Assembly (NCBI GenBank): GCA_947176995.1
Contig: CAMWSY010000003.1
Span: forward strand, 1 to 42,879
Reading direction: 5' to 3'
Origin: an uncultured Porphyromonadaceae bacterium
GTDB taxonomy: Bacteria; Bacteroidota; Bacteroidia; Bacteroidales; Muribaculaceae
Length of the DNA stretch: 42,879 nt
This document shows, piece by piece, positions 1 through 8,263 of the stretch. Each line of letters begins with the position of its first letter. Within the stretch, counting starts at the first letter, position 1. The position numbers and the translations under genes are program-made. The notes beneath the pieces were generated by a model. That model saw only the letters and a list, made by a program, of their open reading frames with translations. It was not told the DNA's origin and searched no databases.

Positions 1-286
1 CCACACGGTAGCAGTTCTCAACGCGCTCCTGAATCCAGCGGGCAATATTTTCAGCCGTGGGGTTAAACGGAAGCACCTCGTTGAAATCGGCATGGTCGAG
101 AACATCGCTCACACTCTCCTTGATGTGGGTGAAATCGGTGACCATACCCGCATCATTGAGTTCCTTGGCGCGGCAATGCACCGTGATGACCCAGTTGTGC
201 CCGTGCTTGCGCATGCACTTGCTGGGGTAGGGGAGTTGCAGGGAGTGGCTCCCCGATATTTCAAGACGTTTGCTGACGTAATACAT
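1..286 (-). CDS. queD: 6-carboxytetrahydropterin synthase (QueD/PTPS family), 3' end outside window
   Basis: QueD makes 6-carboxy-5,6,7,8-tetrahydropterin from dihydroneopterin triphosphate in the queuosine (preQ0) pathway; the family also includes 6-pyruvoyl-tetrahydropterin synthases. I translated this frame by hand because the ORF track omits it. It starts MYYVSKRLEISGSHSL and continues with CMRKHGHNW, in which the His residues match the zinc-binding HGHN motif of the family, followed by GMVTDFTHIK and LDHADFN, also typical. About 95 residues are visible before the window edge cuts the gene, against roughly 110-140 for a whole protein. The ATG lies 11 bp after the cca stop codon, behind a purine-rich AGAAGAAA, so the two genes are probably co-transcribed. 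Family assignment is strong. QueD rather than another PTPS paralogue is inferred. Confidence 0.85.
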   Translation of the reverse strand, partial: MYYVSKRLEISGSHSLQLPYPSKCMRKHGHNWVITVHCRAKELNDAGMVTDFTHIKESVSDVLDHADFNEVLPFNPTAENIARWIQERVENCYRV

Positions 287-297
287 TTTCTTCTATC

Positions 298-1731
298 TTA
301 AACGGCTGTAAGTCCGAGTTCGGCAGCCCGTTCCAACATCAGGGCGCGGGCCTCGTCATGATCGTTGTGGATGCGCCCGTCGAGTATCGCCTCCTTCACA
401 TAATTTTTCAGTTCACCCACTATCTTGAGCCGGTCAGGTGGGTCAGTAGGCTGCATCCCGAAGGTGGCCATGATCTCATGTCCGTCCACAGGCGGCTGAA
501 AAGTCCTTATGTGATCCCGCTCCTCGAGGTCTTTCATCTTCTCCCTGACGAGCTGAAAATTCTGGAGAAGCCGGCGCACCTTCTCAGCGTTCTTCGACGT
601 TATGTCGGCCTCGCAGAGAGTCATCAGATCCTCTATGTCCTCACCGGCATCAAACAGCAGACGGCGCACCGCCGAGTCGGTAACCTCCTCCTCCACAAGC
701 GCTATCGGGCGCATGTGCAGTTCCACAAGTTTCTGCACATACTTCATTTTCTCATTCAGCGGAAGCTTCAGGCTGCGGAATATCTTTGGCACCATGCGAC
801 CCCCTATGAAATTGTGGTTGTGGAAAGTCCACCCCTGTTTCATGTCCCACCGCTTGGTCACAGGCTTTGCTATGTCGTGCAGCAGGGCAGCCCAGCGCAG
901 CCACAGCGAGTCACTTTTGGCAGCCACATTGTCGAGCACCTCGAGGGTGTGCAGGAAGTTATCCTTGTGTCCGCGTCCCTTCACCGTCTCCACCCCCTTC
1001 ATCGCGTCAAGCTCGGGCAGCACGAGCGGCAGCAGCCCCGACTCCGACAGGAGCATCCATGCCCTCGAAGGCTTTTCGGCCAGCATCATTTTGCAAAGCT
1101 CGTCGGCAACGCGTTCACGCGATATTATCTCAAGGCGCGACGCATTGCGCCTGATAGCCTCCATCGTCTCAGGCACGATCCTGAAATCAAGGCGTGCGGC
1201 AAACCTCACGGCACGCAACATGCGCAGCGGGTCGTCGCTGAAAGTTATATCCGGGTCGAGAGGAGTTCTTATAAGCCCCTTGTTCAGGTCATCAATACCG
1301 CCGAACATATCCACCACCTCACCGAAACAGTCACCGCTGTTCACGCAGAGCGCGAGAGCGTTTATCGTGAAATCGCGACGCGAGAGATCATCCTCCAGTG
1401 TCCCGTCCTCCACGATAGGTTTACGCGAGCCGCGGTTGTAGGATTCCTTTCGTGCCCCCACAAATTCCAGCTCCATCCCCTTCATCAGCACCTGCGCCGT
1501 TCCGAAATTACGGAACACAGTGAGCCGCGCATGTTTTTTTTCCGATGCAATCGCTTCGGCAAGCTCTATGCCCGACCCCACCGTCACAAAATCTATATCC
1601 TTCGATTTGCGGCCGAGAAGCAGATCACGCACATATCCGCCGACTACGTATGCCTTCCGCTCCAGACGGTCGGCGACACGTCCGACGGTCAGAAACGGCT
1701 CACGGGATATGGCTTCACGCAATTCTGCCAT
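298..1731 (-). CDS. cca: CCA tRNA nucleotidyltransferase / poly(A) polymerase family with HD domain
   Basis: This enzyme adds or repairs the 3' CCA end of tRNAs using CTP and ATP. The class II nucleotidyltransferase head is clear: GGYVRD at about residues 31-36, the metal-binding DID at about 45-47, and RRDFTINALA near 118-127. An RNA-binding neck follows, then an HD phosphohydrolase-type domain with LLHDIAKP near residue 287. The length of 477 aa is normal for HD-containing CCA enzymes of Bacteroidetes. Poly(A) polymerases share the same head, so sequence alone does not fully separate the two activities, but a single gene of this form is usually the CCA enzyme. The start ATG is 34 bp after the M24 peptidase stop. 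Long plus-strand ORFs over this gene (for example 358-1758) are antisense shadows. Confidence 0.9.
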   Translation of the reverse strand: MAELREAISREPFLTVGRVADRLERKAYVVGGYVRDLLLGRKSKDIDFVTVGSGIELAEAIASEKKHARLTVFRNFGTAQVLMKGMELEFVGARKESYNRGSRKPIVEDGTLEDDLSRRDFTINALALCVNSGDCFGEVVDMFGGIDDLNKGLIRTPLDPDITFSDDPLRMLRAVRFAARLDFRIVPETMEAIRRNASRLEIISRERVADELCKMMLAEKPSRAWMLLSESGLLPLVLPELDAMKGVETVKGRGHKDNFLHTLEVLDNVAAKSDSLWLRWAALLHDIAKPVTKRWDMKQGWTFHNHNFIGGRMVPKIFRSLKLPLNEKMKYVQKLVELHMRPIALVEEEVTDSAVRRLLFDAGEDIEDLMTLCEADITSKNAEKVRRLLQNFQLVREKMKDLEERDHIRTFQPPVDGHEIMATFGMQPTDPPDRLKIVGELKNYVKEAILDGRIHNDHDEARALMLERAAELGLTAV

Positions 1732-1765
1732 TGCAATTCTATGTTTTTTTTGAAGTGATTTTAAC

Positions 1766-2977
1766 TTAATGCAGCTCGATAATCTCCTCAGGCATGTTGG
1801 TGAGGCACTTCAGGCCGGAGGCTGTCACGACGTAGGTGTTCTCCACACCCACCGCACCTGTGCCAGGCACGACAAACTTGGGCTCGATCGCTATCACATT
1901 CCCCTCGGCAAGCACGTCGCGCGAGCGGGGAGCAATCACCGGAGCTTCGTTGATCTCTATTCCCACGCCGTGGCCTATGAAGCCCGCGTGTTGCCGGTGT
2001 CCCATGAAATAGGCGTGCAGATCATGGCTCTTCACAATCCGCTCCGCCTCCTCATACATTTCCGAAGCCTTGGTGCCGGGCACACCCATCTTTTCAAGCG
2101 CCCGCAGTATCTCCATCGAGCAGTGATGTGCCTTCTCGGCCAGTGCGCTTATCTCCCCCGCCTTATAGACGCGGGTCATGTCGGTCATGTAGCCGGTGTA
2201 GTTTCCGTTGACATCCACCATCACGGTCATTCCATCAGTGATGATGGTCCCGTCGGCACCCACAGGGAGCGACGGATCGGCACCCGCACCACCCATAGCG
2301 AAATCGTATGGAGTGGGATTGTCGGCATTGTCGCCTGCAATCACATTACCCATGAAAAGTTCCATGCTGTCGCCGGCTATGCGGAACTGCCCGAGGCAAC
2401 CCGACAGACGCGACAGATGCTCTATCTCTATCTGAAATTCCAGATCCGACATTCCGGGACGGTATAATCCCGGGATATGCCGGTAGACATTTTCCTGCAT
2501 ACGCCCCGACTGCGCGATAAGCTCTATCTCCATCGCGGTTTTCACGCTGCGGGCGTCTCTCAGCGCCACCGACAGATTTCCGGGCGACGTCACACCCGCC
2601 GCTTTGCCCAGACGCTCCACCACACTGTAGATAGCCGTGTCGAGTTCGAGACCCAGAACGCCGTCGCCGACGCAGCTGAAATCGATTTCCTCTGGCTTGC
2701 GCACATACACCACATTCTCACCCCTGAGTTCCACCGGGCGGCGCACATAGTAGGTCACTGTGTCGGAGGTAATAAGAATCCATCCCACAAACACGCGGCC
2801 GGTCAGATAAAACTTCGACACATTTCCGCTGACCAGACCGGCACTTATGCCGTGCGAGGCCATAGCCGCGCGCACGCGTCCGAGCCGCCGCTCGGTCTCC
2901 TCCGACGGAAGCAGCACGAGTTCAAACTCCTCGCTCCGCCGACTGCGGCTGAAAAAATGCTCACTGTTTCGTTTCAT
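1766..2977 (-). CDS. M24 family aminopeptidase (Xaa-Pro aminopeptidase-like)
   Basis: This is a cytoplasmic di-metal peptidase of the pita-bread fold that removes N-terminal residues, typically before proline. All five metal ligands of the M24 fold can be placed: Asp255 and Asp266 in DVNGNYTGYMTD, His336 in GHGVGIEINEAP, Glu365 in AIEPKF and Glu379 in GVENTYVV. The first 130 residues form a creatinase/prolidase N-terminal domain. The 403-aa length fits short prolidase-like members rather than the longer PepP. No signal peptide is visible. The start ATG lies inside the 3' end of the GldH-like gene (17-bp overlap), so translation is probably coupled. Exact substrate (dipeptides or longer peptides) cannot be read from sequence. 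Confidence 0.85.
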   Translation of the reverse strand: MKRNSEHFFSRSRRSEEFELVLLPSEETERRLGRVRAAMASHGISAGLVSGNVSKFYLTGRVFVGWILITSDTVTYYVRRPVELRGENVVYVRKPEEIDFSCVGDGVLGLELDTAIYSVVERLGKAAGVTSPGNLSVALRDARSVKTAMEIELIAQSGRMQENVYRHIPGLYRPGMSDLEFQIEIEHLSRLSGCLGQFRIAGDSMELFMGNVIAGDNADNPTPYDFAMGGAGADPSLPVGADGTIITDGMTVMVDVNGNYTGYMTDMTRVYKAGEISALAEKAHHCSMEILRALEKMGVPGTKASEMYEEAERIVKSHDLHAYFMGHRQHAGFIGHGVGIEINEAPVIAPRSRDVLAEGNVIAIEPKFVVPGTGAVGVENTYVVTASGLKCLTNMPEEIIELH

Positions 2978-3464
2978 CCTGATTATCTTCTAAATCGCTT
3001 TTGAAAAAGAGTCCTACCTTCGACAGTCCCTGCAAAGTGTCGCAGCGCATGATGTGGCGCACGTTGATCGGATGTCCCGACACGTGCCTCGTATGTCTCA
3101 CAGGCATTTCAAGCTCTATTTCGGGAGTCAGGCCTGTACCCAGCCAGTGTCCTGTGCTATCGGATACCTGAAACTCTATGGTGTCCCTCACTATGCGGTT
3201 GTCGCTCTCAACGCTCGAGATTTCAAGCCAGAGATTGCTGTAGCGGTACGACTGGTCGTGACTGATGGCAACGATAATCTCCCCTTCAGTCACGCTGTCG
3301 ATATGCGTCAGGTTGAAAGTCACCATCTCACCGTAGGGCCAACCCTCTTCAGGCAGCATCACGTATGCACTGGTGTCATTGAGCGAGCGCACGCATCCCG
3401 GCACTACCGACAGAATTACCGGCACAGCCATTGCAGCGATATATCTCCTCAGTCCGCCAGTCAT
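2961..3464 (-). CDS. gldH: GldH-like gliding-motility-type lipoprotein
   Basis: This is a small predicted lipoprotein of 167 aa. The N-terminus has Arg residues, a hydrophobic stretch and a lipobox-like VVPGC, so the mature protein would begin at Cys and be anchored by lipid. The remainder is a beta-rich domain with the pattern of GldH proteins (YVMLPEEGWPYGEMVTF, LTPEIELEMPVRH). GldH is required for gliding and type IX secretion in Flavobacterium, but non-motile Bacteroidales keep the gene and its role there is unclear. The ORF track begins at a GTG overlapping the PSP1 stop. I prefer the ATG at 3464 because an AAGGG lies about 9 bases upstream. The PSP1-gldH order is one I associate with Bacteroidetes genomes. 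Confidence 0.75.
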   Translation of the reverse strand: MTGGLRRYIAAMAVPVILSVVPGCVRSLNDTSAYVMLPEEGWPYGEMVTFNLTHIDSVTEGEIIVAISHDQSYRYSNLWLEISSVESDNRIVRDTIEFQVSDSTGHWLGTGLTPEIELEMPVRHTRHVSGHPINVRHIMRCDTLQGLSKVGLFFKSDLEDNQDETKQ

Positions 3465-3469
3465 GGTTC

Positions 3470-4801
3470 TCACCCTTCGCTCTTTTCGCCGCCGCCCTGA
3501 TTGCCGTGACCTCCGCGGCGGCGGTTACGGTTGCGGCTGCGTTGCGAGCCGCCTTCCTTCCCCTTTTCGGGTTGCACAGTCTCCTGTGCTTTAGCTTCCT
3601 GCGGCTGTTGCGGTGTCTCCTGATTGCCTTTGTTTTTCTTGCCGCTTTTGTTTTTCTTGCGGCGCGACTTCGAGTCAAAACGGTTCAGGCTGCTGTCGGC
3701 AAGTATGTCATTGTATTGCTTACCCTTTTTGGCATCAGCTTCCTCATCGCGCAGCAGTGAGCGTGGCTTTTCGCCGGCCTTGTTCATCTCGATGATCTCA
3801 AAGGCGCGCACGGCATCGATCACCGTCAGATTAGCGGCTATCTGCTTGTCCGACGAGTAAGTGATTTCCTTCTTGAACACATCGGTCTTAAACACATACC
3901 ATGTGGCGTCGTCAGTCTCGAGCCTTACATTCTTCTCAGGCATCTCCTTCAGGCACTCCATGTAGGCGTCCACCTCAAAGTTGAGGCAGCATTTCAGTTT
4001 CGCACACTGTCCGGCGAGTTTCTGGGGATTCAGCGATATATCCTGATAGCGGGCGGCAGCCGTCGACACCGACACGAAATTCGACATCCATGTAGCGCAG
4101 CAGAGCGGACGTCCGCAAGGTCCTATGCCTCCTATTCTCGCCGCCTCCTGTCGGGCGCCTATCTGCTTCATCTCGATGCGCACCTTGAAAGTCTCGGCAA
4201 GCACCTTGATAAGCTGGCGGAAATCCACACGCTCGTCGGCGATATAGTAGAAGATAGCCTTGTTGCCGTCACCCTGATACTCCACATCGCCTATCTTCAT
4301 GTTGAGTCCGAGCGACTCGGCGATGCGGCGCGAGCGTATCATCGTGTCGTTTTCGCGTGCCTTGGCCTCCTCATATTTTTCAAGATCCTGAGGTTTGGCC
4401 TTCCTGAAAATACTCTTGATAGCGTCGAAATTCTCGCTTCTGAATCCAGCGCGCCTCATCTGTATCTTCACGAGGTCACCCGTCAGTGCCACGCGGCCTA
4501 TGTCGTGACCCGGCTGAGCCTCCACGGCCACCATGTCACCCTCCTCCACCTTCATTCCTTCAGGCAGACGGTAGAAACCTTTGCGGGTGTTTTTGAAATG
4601 CACCTCCACTATCTCATAGTCGGCACCTCCACCGGGAATGTGGGCGAGCCAGTTGGTGCACCGCAGGTTGTCGCGCAGGCGGTCACAACAGCCGCATGCG
4701 CATCCTGCCGTTTTCTGCGTCGATGTGTCGGCACCCTCCTTCGCCGCCTCATCAGGCTGACGCGGAGTGTCGTTCACACCTCCGTTGGGCGATTCTTCCA
4801 T
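3470..4801 (-). CDS. PSP1 domain protein, RicT (YaaT)-like, with basic disordered C-terminal tail
   Basis: The core (about residues 50-300) is a PSP1 C-terminal domain of the RicT/YaaT type. It carries the conserved cysteine motifs PCGRPLCC and CAKLKCCLNFE, plus an N-terminal cysteine cluster (CACGCC). In Bacillus subtilis, RicT with RicA and RicF binds iron-sulfur clusters and directs RNase Y to particular transcripts. Here the gene follows the RNase Y gene by 15 bp, which supports the same partnership by inference. The last 100 or so residues are low-complexity and very basic (RRKKNKSGKKNKG, then Arg/Gly-rich RNRNRRRGG), as in RNA-binding tails. I chose the ATG at 4801 over the upstream GTG at 4810 because a GGGGGG Shine-Dalgarno-like run is well spaced for the ATG. 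Confidence 0.85.
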   Translation of the reverse strand: MEESPNGGVNDTPRQPDEAAKEGADTSTQKTAGCACGCCDRLRDNLRCTNWLAHIPGGGADYEIVEVHFKNTRKGFYRLPEGMKVEEGDMVAVEAQPGHDIGRVALTGDLVKIQMRRAGFRSENFDAIKSIFRKAKPQDLEKYEEAKARENDTMIRSRRIAESLGLNMKIGDVEYQGDGNKAIFYYIADERVDFRQLIKVLAETFKVRIEMKQIGARQEAARIGGIGPCGRPLCCATWMSNFVSVSTAAARYQDISLNPQKLAGQCAKLKCCLNFEVDAYMECLKEMPEKNVRLETDDATWYVFKTDVFKKEITYSSDKQIAANLTVIDAVRAFEIIEMNKAGEKPRSLLRDEEADAKKGKQYNDILADSSLNRFDSKSRRKKNKSGKKNKGNQETPQQPQEAKAQETVQPEKGKEGGSQRSRNRNRRRGGHGNQGGGEKSEG

Positions 4802-4816
4802 AGCGGTCACCCCCCT

Positions 4817-6358
4817 TTATTTCGCGTAACTTACCGAACGGGTCTCGCGGATCACAGTAATTTTCACCTGACCCGGATACGTCATCTCGTCTTGGATTCG
4901 GCGTGCGATTTCAGTCGACAGGCGTTCTGTCTCCACATCGTCGATCTTGTCGGCACCCACAATCACGCGGAGCTCGCGACCGGCTTGGATAGCGTAGGTC
5001 TTCACCACGCCGGGATACGACAGAGCAAGCTGCTCGAGATCCTTCAGGCGCTTGATGTAAGCCTCGACGATCTCACGGCGTGCACCGGGACGTGCGCCCG
5101 AAATAGCGTCGCACACCTGCACGATAGGAGCTAACAGCGAAGTCATCTCTATCTCGTCGTGGTGAGCGCCTATGGCATTGCATATATCAGGTTTTTCCTT
5201 GTATTTTTCAGCCAGCTTCATGCCGAAGAGTGCGTGCGGCAGCTCGGGTTCCTCATCAGGCACCTTGCCTATGTCATGCAGCAGACCGGCACGACGCGCG
5301 CGCTTCGGGTTAAGTCCGAGTTCCGACGCCATCACCGCGCACAGGTTTGCCGTCTCCCTCGAGTGCTGGAGAAGATTCTGCCCGTAGCTTGAGCGGTACT
5401 TCATTTTGCCGACGATGCGTATCAGGTCGGGATGCAGGCCATGTATGCCCAGATCGATAGCCGTGCGCTTGCCGGTCTCGATGATCTCCTCCTCAATCTG
5501 CTTTCTCACCTTCGCCACAACCTCCTCGATGCGGGCCGGATGAATACGGCCGTCCGTCACAAGCTGATGCAGGGCGAGACGCGCTATCTCGCGGCGCACG
5601 GGATCAAATCCCGAGAGCACGATTGCCTCAGGCGTGTCGTCCACGATGATCTCAATACCTGTGGCAGCCTCGAGAGCGCGTATGTTGCGGCCCTCGCGAC
5701 CGATGATGCGGCCCTTTATCTCATCTGAATCGATATGGAACACCGTCACCGAGTTCTCGATAGCCGTTTCCGAAGCCACACGCTGGATCGACTGTACCAC
5801 GATCTTCTTAGCCTCCTTGTTGGCCGTCATCTTGGCCTCGTCCATGATGTCGTTGATATAGGCGGCAGCCGCGGTCTTGGCCTCGTCGCGCATCGACTCC
5901 ACCAGTTTCTCCTTGGCCTGCTCGGCAGTCAGCCCCGATATATGCTCCAGTTCCTCCAGAGCTTTGCGGCGCACCTCCTCCACCTCCTCGGCTTTGGCAT
6001 CGAGCTGCATCTTCCGGTTTTCAAGCGCATTCTTCTGGCTCTCGAGATCATTTTTTGTGCGCTGGTTCTCACTCTGCTGCTGGTTGAGCTGAAGTTCACG
6101 CTGCTTGATGCGGGCCTCGGCCGACTGCACCTTCGACAAGCGCTGCGAAGCCGTCTTCTCAGCCTCATTCTTTATCTTCATCTCCTGCTCGCGTGCTTCA
6201 AGCAACTTATTCTTTTTCAGAACCTCAGCCTCACGCTCAGCCTCCTCGACGAGAATCCTCGCGCGACTCTTACCCGACTGCTGCTGCACCAGAAGCGTCA
6301 CTCCCGCTCCTGCCGCTACTCCCAGCAAAGCTATGATTATGTAATACAGTACACTCAT
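4817..6358 (-). CDS. rny: Ribonuclease Y
   Basis: RNase Y is a membrane-anchored endoribonuclease that starts mRNA decay. Domain order is complete: one N-terminal transmembrane helix (about residues 4-26), a long Glu/Lys/Gln-rich coiled coil (about 30-200), a KH domain with the [15 protein letters not shown] motif, and an HD domain with [11 protein letters not shown]. The C-terminus ([16 protein letters not shown]) is typical of the family. The length of 513 aa matches the usual 510-520. The gene lies upstream of the PSP1/RicT-like gene and downstream of zapA, with a 243-bp gap before its ATG that may hold a structured RNA. No promoter of the TAnnTTTG type is seen directly upstream, so transcription probably begins before zapA. 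Confidence 0.97.
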   Translation of the reverse strand: MSVLYYIIIALLGVAAGAGVTLLVQQQSGKSRARILVEEAEREAEVLKKNKLLEAREQEMKIKNEAEKTASQRLSKVQSAEARIKQRELQLNQQQSENQRTKNDLESQKNALENRKMQLDAKAEEVEEVRRKALEELEHISGLTAEQAKEKLVESMRDEAKTAAAAYINDIMDEAKMTANKEAKKIVVQSIQRVASETAIENSVTVFHIDSDEIKGRIIGREGRNIRALEAATGIEIIVDDTPEAIVLSGFDPVRREIARLALHQLVTDGRIHPARIEEVVAKVRKQIEEEIIETGKRTAIDLGIHGLHPDLIRIVGKMKYRSSYGQNLLQHSRETANLCAVMASELGLNPKRARRAGLLHDIGKVPDEEPELPHALFGMKLAEKYKEKPDICNAIGAHHDEIEMTSLLAPIVQVCDAISGARPGARREIVEAYIKRLKDLEQLALSYPGVVKTYAIQAGRELRVIVGADKIDDVETERLSTEIARRIQDEMTYPGQVKITVIRETRSVSYAK

Positions 6359-6416
6359 TTTATTGTTTTTGAATATGATGACTTATTGGGTTAGTTCTTA
6401 TATAGTTACATACAAA

Positions 6417-6580
6417 TTCGACACACATCCGTCCCTCATTCGTTTCCGGGCAGTCACATCAGTCCTGCCGGTTTCGGGGGCGCGGTGCGTGTCGCGTCAG
6501 CGTTTTGTTGTCCGTTTTGTTTTCATGCCTCATCATCCCGCCTCTCCCGGCGCGGACCCGACGACGCACGATATATCTAA
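6417..6580 (-). ncRNA. Candidate structured RNA (6S-like?) between zapA and rny
   Basis: The 243-bp zapA-rny gap has no credible ORF but is GC-rich in its centre and foldable. Read on the minus strand, a closing stem is possible between UUAGAUAUAU and GUGUGUCGAA (several G-U pairs and one mismatch). Internal hairpins include CGCC-GGGAGA-GGCG and CCGGCAG-(11 nt)-CUGCCCGG with one bulge; GUGCGU can also pair with ACGCAC. A rod of about 165 nt with a closing stem is reminiscent of 6S RNA, and in E. coli the 6S gene ssrS lies next to zapA. Fold and position are suggestive only. It could equally be the 5' leader of rny. No promoter or terminator of its own was found. Confidence 0.3.
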
Positions 6581-6601
6581 ATCACCTCTCTTGCAGGTTG
6601 T

Positions 6602-6892
6602 TCACTCCATTTCAGTCAGTATCTCATCCAGTTCACCGTCAGCCTCTTTCAAGTGACCCTCCATGCGTTCCATTGCAAGATTCAGAGTCTCGAAATTTCT
6701 TGCGAAGTGAAACGCTATCAGCGTCATAAGCTCCTGAGGAGCCTTCGTCGGAAATCTCAGCTTCCATCTCTCCCAGAGATAATTGAGAGCCACTTCAGCC
6801 TTTCTGATAGCCTCCTCCTGATCAGGCACGATATCCATGTGGAGCGGAAGCAAATCCGCTATCCTGACTGTAATATGTTGTTTTTCTGCCAT
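6602..6892 (-). CDS. zapA: Cell division protein ZapA
   Basis: ZapA is a small cytoplasmic protein that bundles FtsZ filaments at the division site. The 96-aa product has the usual layout: an N-terminal beta region (ITVRIADLLPLHMDI) followed by an amphipathic helical segment forming the coiled-coil dimer (EEAIRKAEVALNYLWERW, FARNFETLNLAMERMEG). The ORF track starts at a GTG three codons upstream. I favour the ATG at 6892, though the Shine-Dalgarno evidence does not decide. It follows the small coiled-coil gene by 34 bp, and the two are probably one transcript from the promoter at 7334-7364. ZapA proteins are short and variable, so the call relies on length, pattern and position before rny. 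Confidence 0.8.
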   Translation of the reverse strand: MAEKQHITVRIADLLPLHMDIVPDQEEAIRKAEVALNYLWERWKLRFPTKAPQELMTLIAFHFARNFETLNLAMERMEGHLKEADGELDEILTEME

Positions 6893-6926
6893 CTCCGTCA
6901 CAAAGCATTAGAAATTGTCCATATCC

Positions 6927-7220
6927 TCAACTCTGAAGATCAGAGATACAGTGATCTATCTCACGCACAAGTTCCGACAGCATGGCACGACTACGTCTCA
7001 TCTCCTCGATGCCCGGGCGAGCCGACGTCACAACCGACAGATACTCCACCTTCATCTTCAACTCGCGTATCTCGCGGTCTTTTCGGGAGATCTCTTCTTC
7101 AAGACGGCTGATCTCATCACGCGCGGCATCACGCTGCTCTACGGCCTGCTGATAGCGTTTGGCAATCATCGCGGCCTTCCCGCGAAGCCTCTCTATTGCT
7201 CTTTCAAAGTCAAATGCCAT
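6927..7220 (-). CDS. Small coiled-coil protein upstream of zapA
   Basis: This 97-aa protein is almost entirely predicted coiled coil: a heptad-like run from about residue 8 to 60 rich in Arg, Glu, Lys and Leu (RDEISRLEEEISRKDREI), then a shorter helical tail (MLSELVREIDHCISDL). No signal peptide or transmembrane segment is visible. It is the first gene after a good Bacteroidetes-type promoter, and zapA follows directly. A role in division, as a ZapB-like partner of ZapA, is a reasonable guess from shape and position, but I see no diagnostic motif and make no firm functional call. Confidence 0.7.
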   Translation of the reverse strand: MAFDFERAIERLRGKAAMIAKRYQQAVEQRDAARDEISRLEEEISRKDREIRELKMKVEYLSVVTSARPGIEEMRRSRAMLSELVREIDHCISDLQS

Positions 7221-7333
7221 GACTCAAACAACCGACCTTTTTTCGATGAAACATTGTGTACTCGCCGCAAAATGATGCTGGAATTCACATCCGCTGACCA
7301 AATACGGCTTCTACATACTGTCCGTAGTTTCTG

Positions 7334-7364
7334 CAAATTTAATCACACGCATTCACATTTCAAA
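7334..7364 (-). promoter_or_regulatory. Bacteroidetes-type promoter for the coiled-coil/zapA/rny genes
   Basis: On the minus strand, TTTG (7364-7361) is followed after 19 bp by TAAATTTG (7341-7334). This matches the sigma-ABfr consensus TTTG-N19-21-TAnnTTTG. The predicted transcription start is near 7327, about 107 bp before the ATG at 7220. The rest of the 302-bp gap 7221-7522 holds a short 9-bp-period repeat and the rplI terminator. Confidence 0.7.
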
Positions 7365-7417
7365 ACATTTCCCTCTCAAAATCACCCCGCATCTTTTCTT
7401 AATGAGATTTTATAACT

Positions 7418-7445
7418 TCCTCGGAGTTCTCGGAGTACTCAGAAT
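7418..7445. repeat. 9-bp periodic repeat, copy 1 (reverse orientation)
   Basis: TCGGAGTTC TCGGAGTAC TCAGAATAA gives three units at a 9-bp step, the reverse-complement sense of the CTCCGAGTT-type tract seen at 8793, 22481 and 37741. It lies in the intergenic space between the rplI terminator and the zapA-operon promoter. Confidence 0.6.
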
Positions 7446-7463
7446 AAAACTCCACAAAAAGTC

Positions 7464-7499
7464 GATGCCGTTTTCCCCTTTTCAGGAAAAAACGGCATC
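7464..7499 (-). terminator. Rho-independent terminator of the rpsF-rpsR-rplI operon
   Basis: GATGCCGTTTT and AAAACGGCATC form an 11-bp inverted repeat with a 14-nt loop. On the minus strand the hairpin starts 24 bp after the rplI stop codon and is followed by GACTTTTTG, a short U-tract. Position and form fit an intrinsic terminator ending the ribosomal operon. Confidence 0.8.
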
Positions 7500-7522
7500 A
7501 GGATATTGCTATGGCTAATGCT

Positions 7523-7966
7523 TTATTCCGAGACAACCTCAAAAGGTATTTCTACGGCAACTTCCTTGTGGAGGTTGAGAGTAGCGGTATATTCGCCAAC
7601 TTCCTTCACAGGATTCTTGATTACGATGATCTTGCGGTCGATGTCGAAACCAGCCTTCTGCAGAGCCTCGGCAATCTGGATAGCATTAACGCTACCGAAG
7701 ATAGTGCCGGTCGAGCTGGTCTTTGCACCGATAGTGAGCTTAACGTCGGCGAGAGAAGCTGCAAGAGCCTCTGCATCAGCTTTGATCTTAGCGAGCTTGT
7801 GGGCACGCTGACGCTGATCCTCGGCGAGCTGCTTCAGAGCCGAAGGAGATGCGATCACTGCCTTGCCGGTGGGGATGAGGTAATTGCGGCCGTAACCCGA
7901 CTTCACCTCCACTACATCGTCCTTGTAACCGAGGTTGGCGATGTCTTCTTTAAGAATAATCTTCAT
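7523..7966 (-). CDS. rplI: 50S ribosomal protein L9
   Basis: L9 binds 23S rRNA and extends from the large subunit near the L1 stalk. The N-terminal domain is canonical (MKIILKEDIANLGYKDD, then VKSGYGRNYLIPTGKA, the L9 signature), followed by the long connecting helix (residues about 40-75) and the C-terminal domain. The length of 147 aa is standard. It is the last gene of the rpsF-rpsR-rplI operon, 25 bp after rpsR, and is followed by a clear terminator. Confidence 0.98.
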   Translation of the reverse strand: MKIILKEDIANLGYKDDVVEVKSGYGRNYLIPTGKAVIASPSALKQLAEDQRQRAHKLAKIKADAEALAASLADVKLTIGAKTSSTGTIFGSVNAIQIAEALQKAGFDIDRKIIVIKNPVKEVGEYTATLNLHKEVAVEIPFEVVSE

Positions 7967-7991
7967 AACTTCTTTTTGAATTGGGGGTGAT

Positions 7992-8261
7992 TTACTTCAT
8001 CAGGTCCGTTACGTAGGGCAGAAGAGCCAGATGACGGGCACGCTTTACTGCCTGTGCAACACGACGCTGGAACTTCAGCGAAGTGCCGGTGATGCGGCGG
8101 GGAAGGATCTTGCCCTGCTCGTTGAGGAACTTCTTGAGGAACTCAGGATTCTTATAATCAATGTACTTGATGCCGCTGCGCTTGAAACGGCAGTACTTTT
8201 TCTTCTTGACGTCTACCGACAGGGGAGTCAGATAGCGGATTTCTGAATTGTTCTGTGCCAT
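7992..8261 (-). CDS. rpsR: 30S ribosomal protein S18
   Basis: S18 is an 89-aa small-subunit protein that binds as a heterodimer with S6 on the platform. The conserved core is visible ([17 protein letters not shown], then [23 protein letters not shown]). The ORF track extends to a TTG at 8267, giving MIM. The true start is more likely the ATG at 8261, two bases beyond the rpsF stop codon, which gives [11 protein letters not shown] and tight coupling of S6 and S18. Confidence 0.97.
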   Translation of the reverse strand: MAQNNSEIRYLTPLSVDVKKKKYCRFKRSGIKYIDYKNPEFLKKFLNEQGKILPRRITGTSLKFQRRVAQAVKRARHLALLPYVTDLMK

Positions 8262-8263
8262 GA

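Noticed and set aside
358-1758. 466-aa plus-strand ORF
   Set aside because: It is fully antisense to the cca gene, whose motifs are unambiguous. The product is His/Arg/Leu-rich with no recognisable domain, as expected for a shadow frame in GC-rich coding DNA.
3376-3678. 100-aa basic ORF on the minus strand
   Set aside because: It is a shifted frame over the low-complexity Lys/Arg-rich tail of the PSP1 gene and the start of the GldH-like gene.
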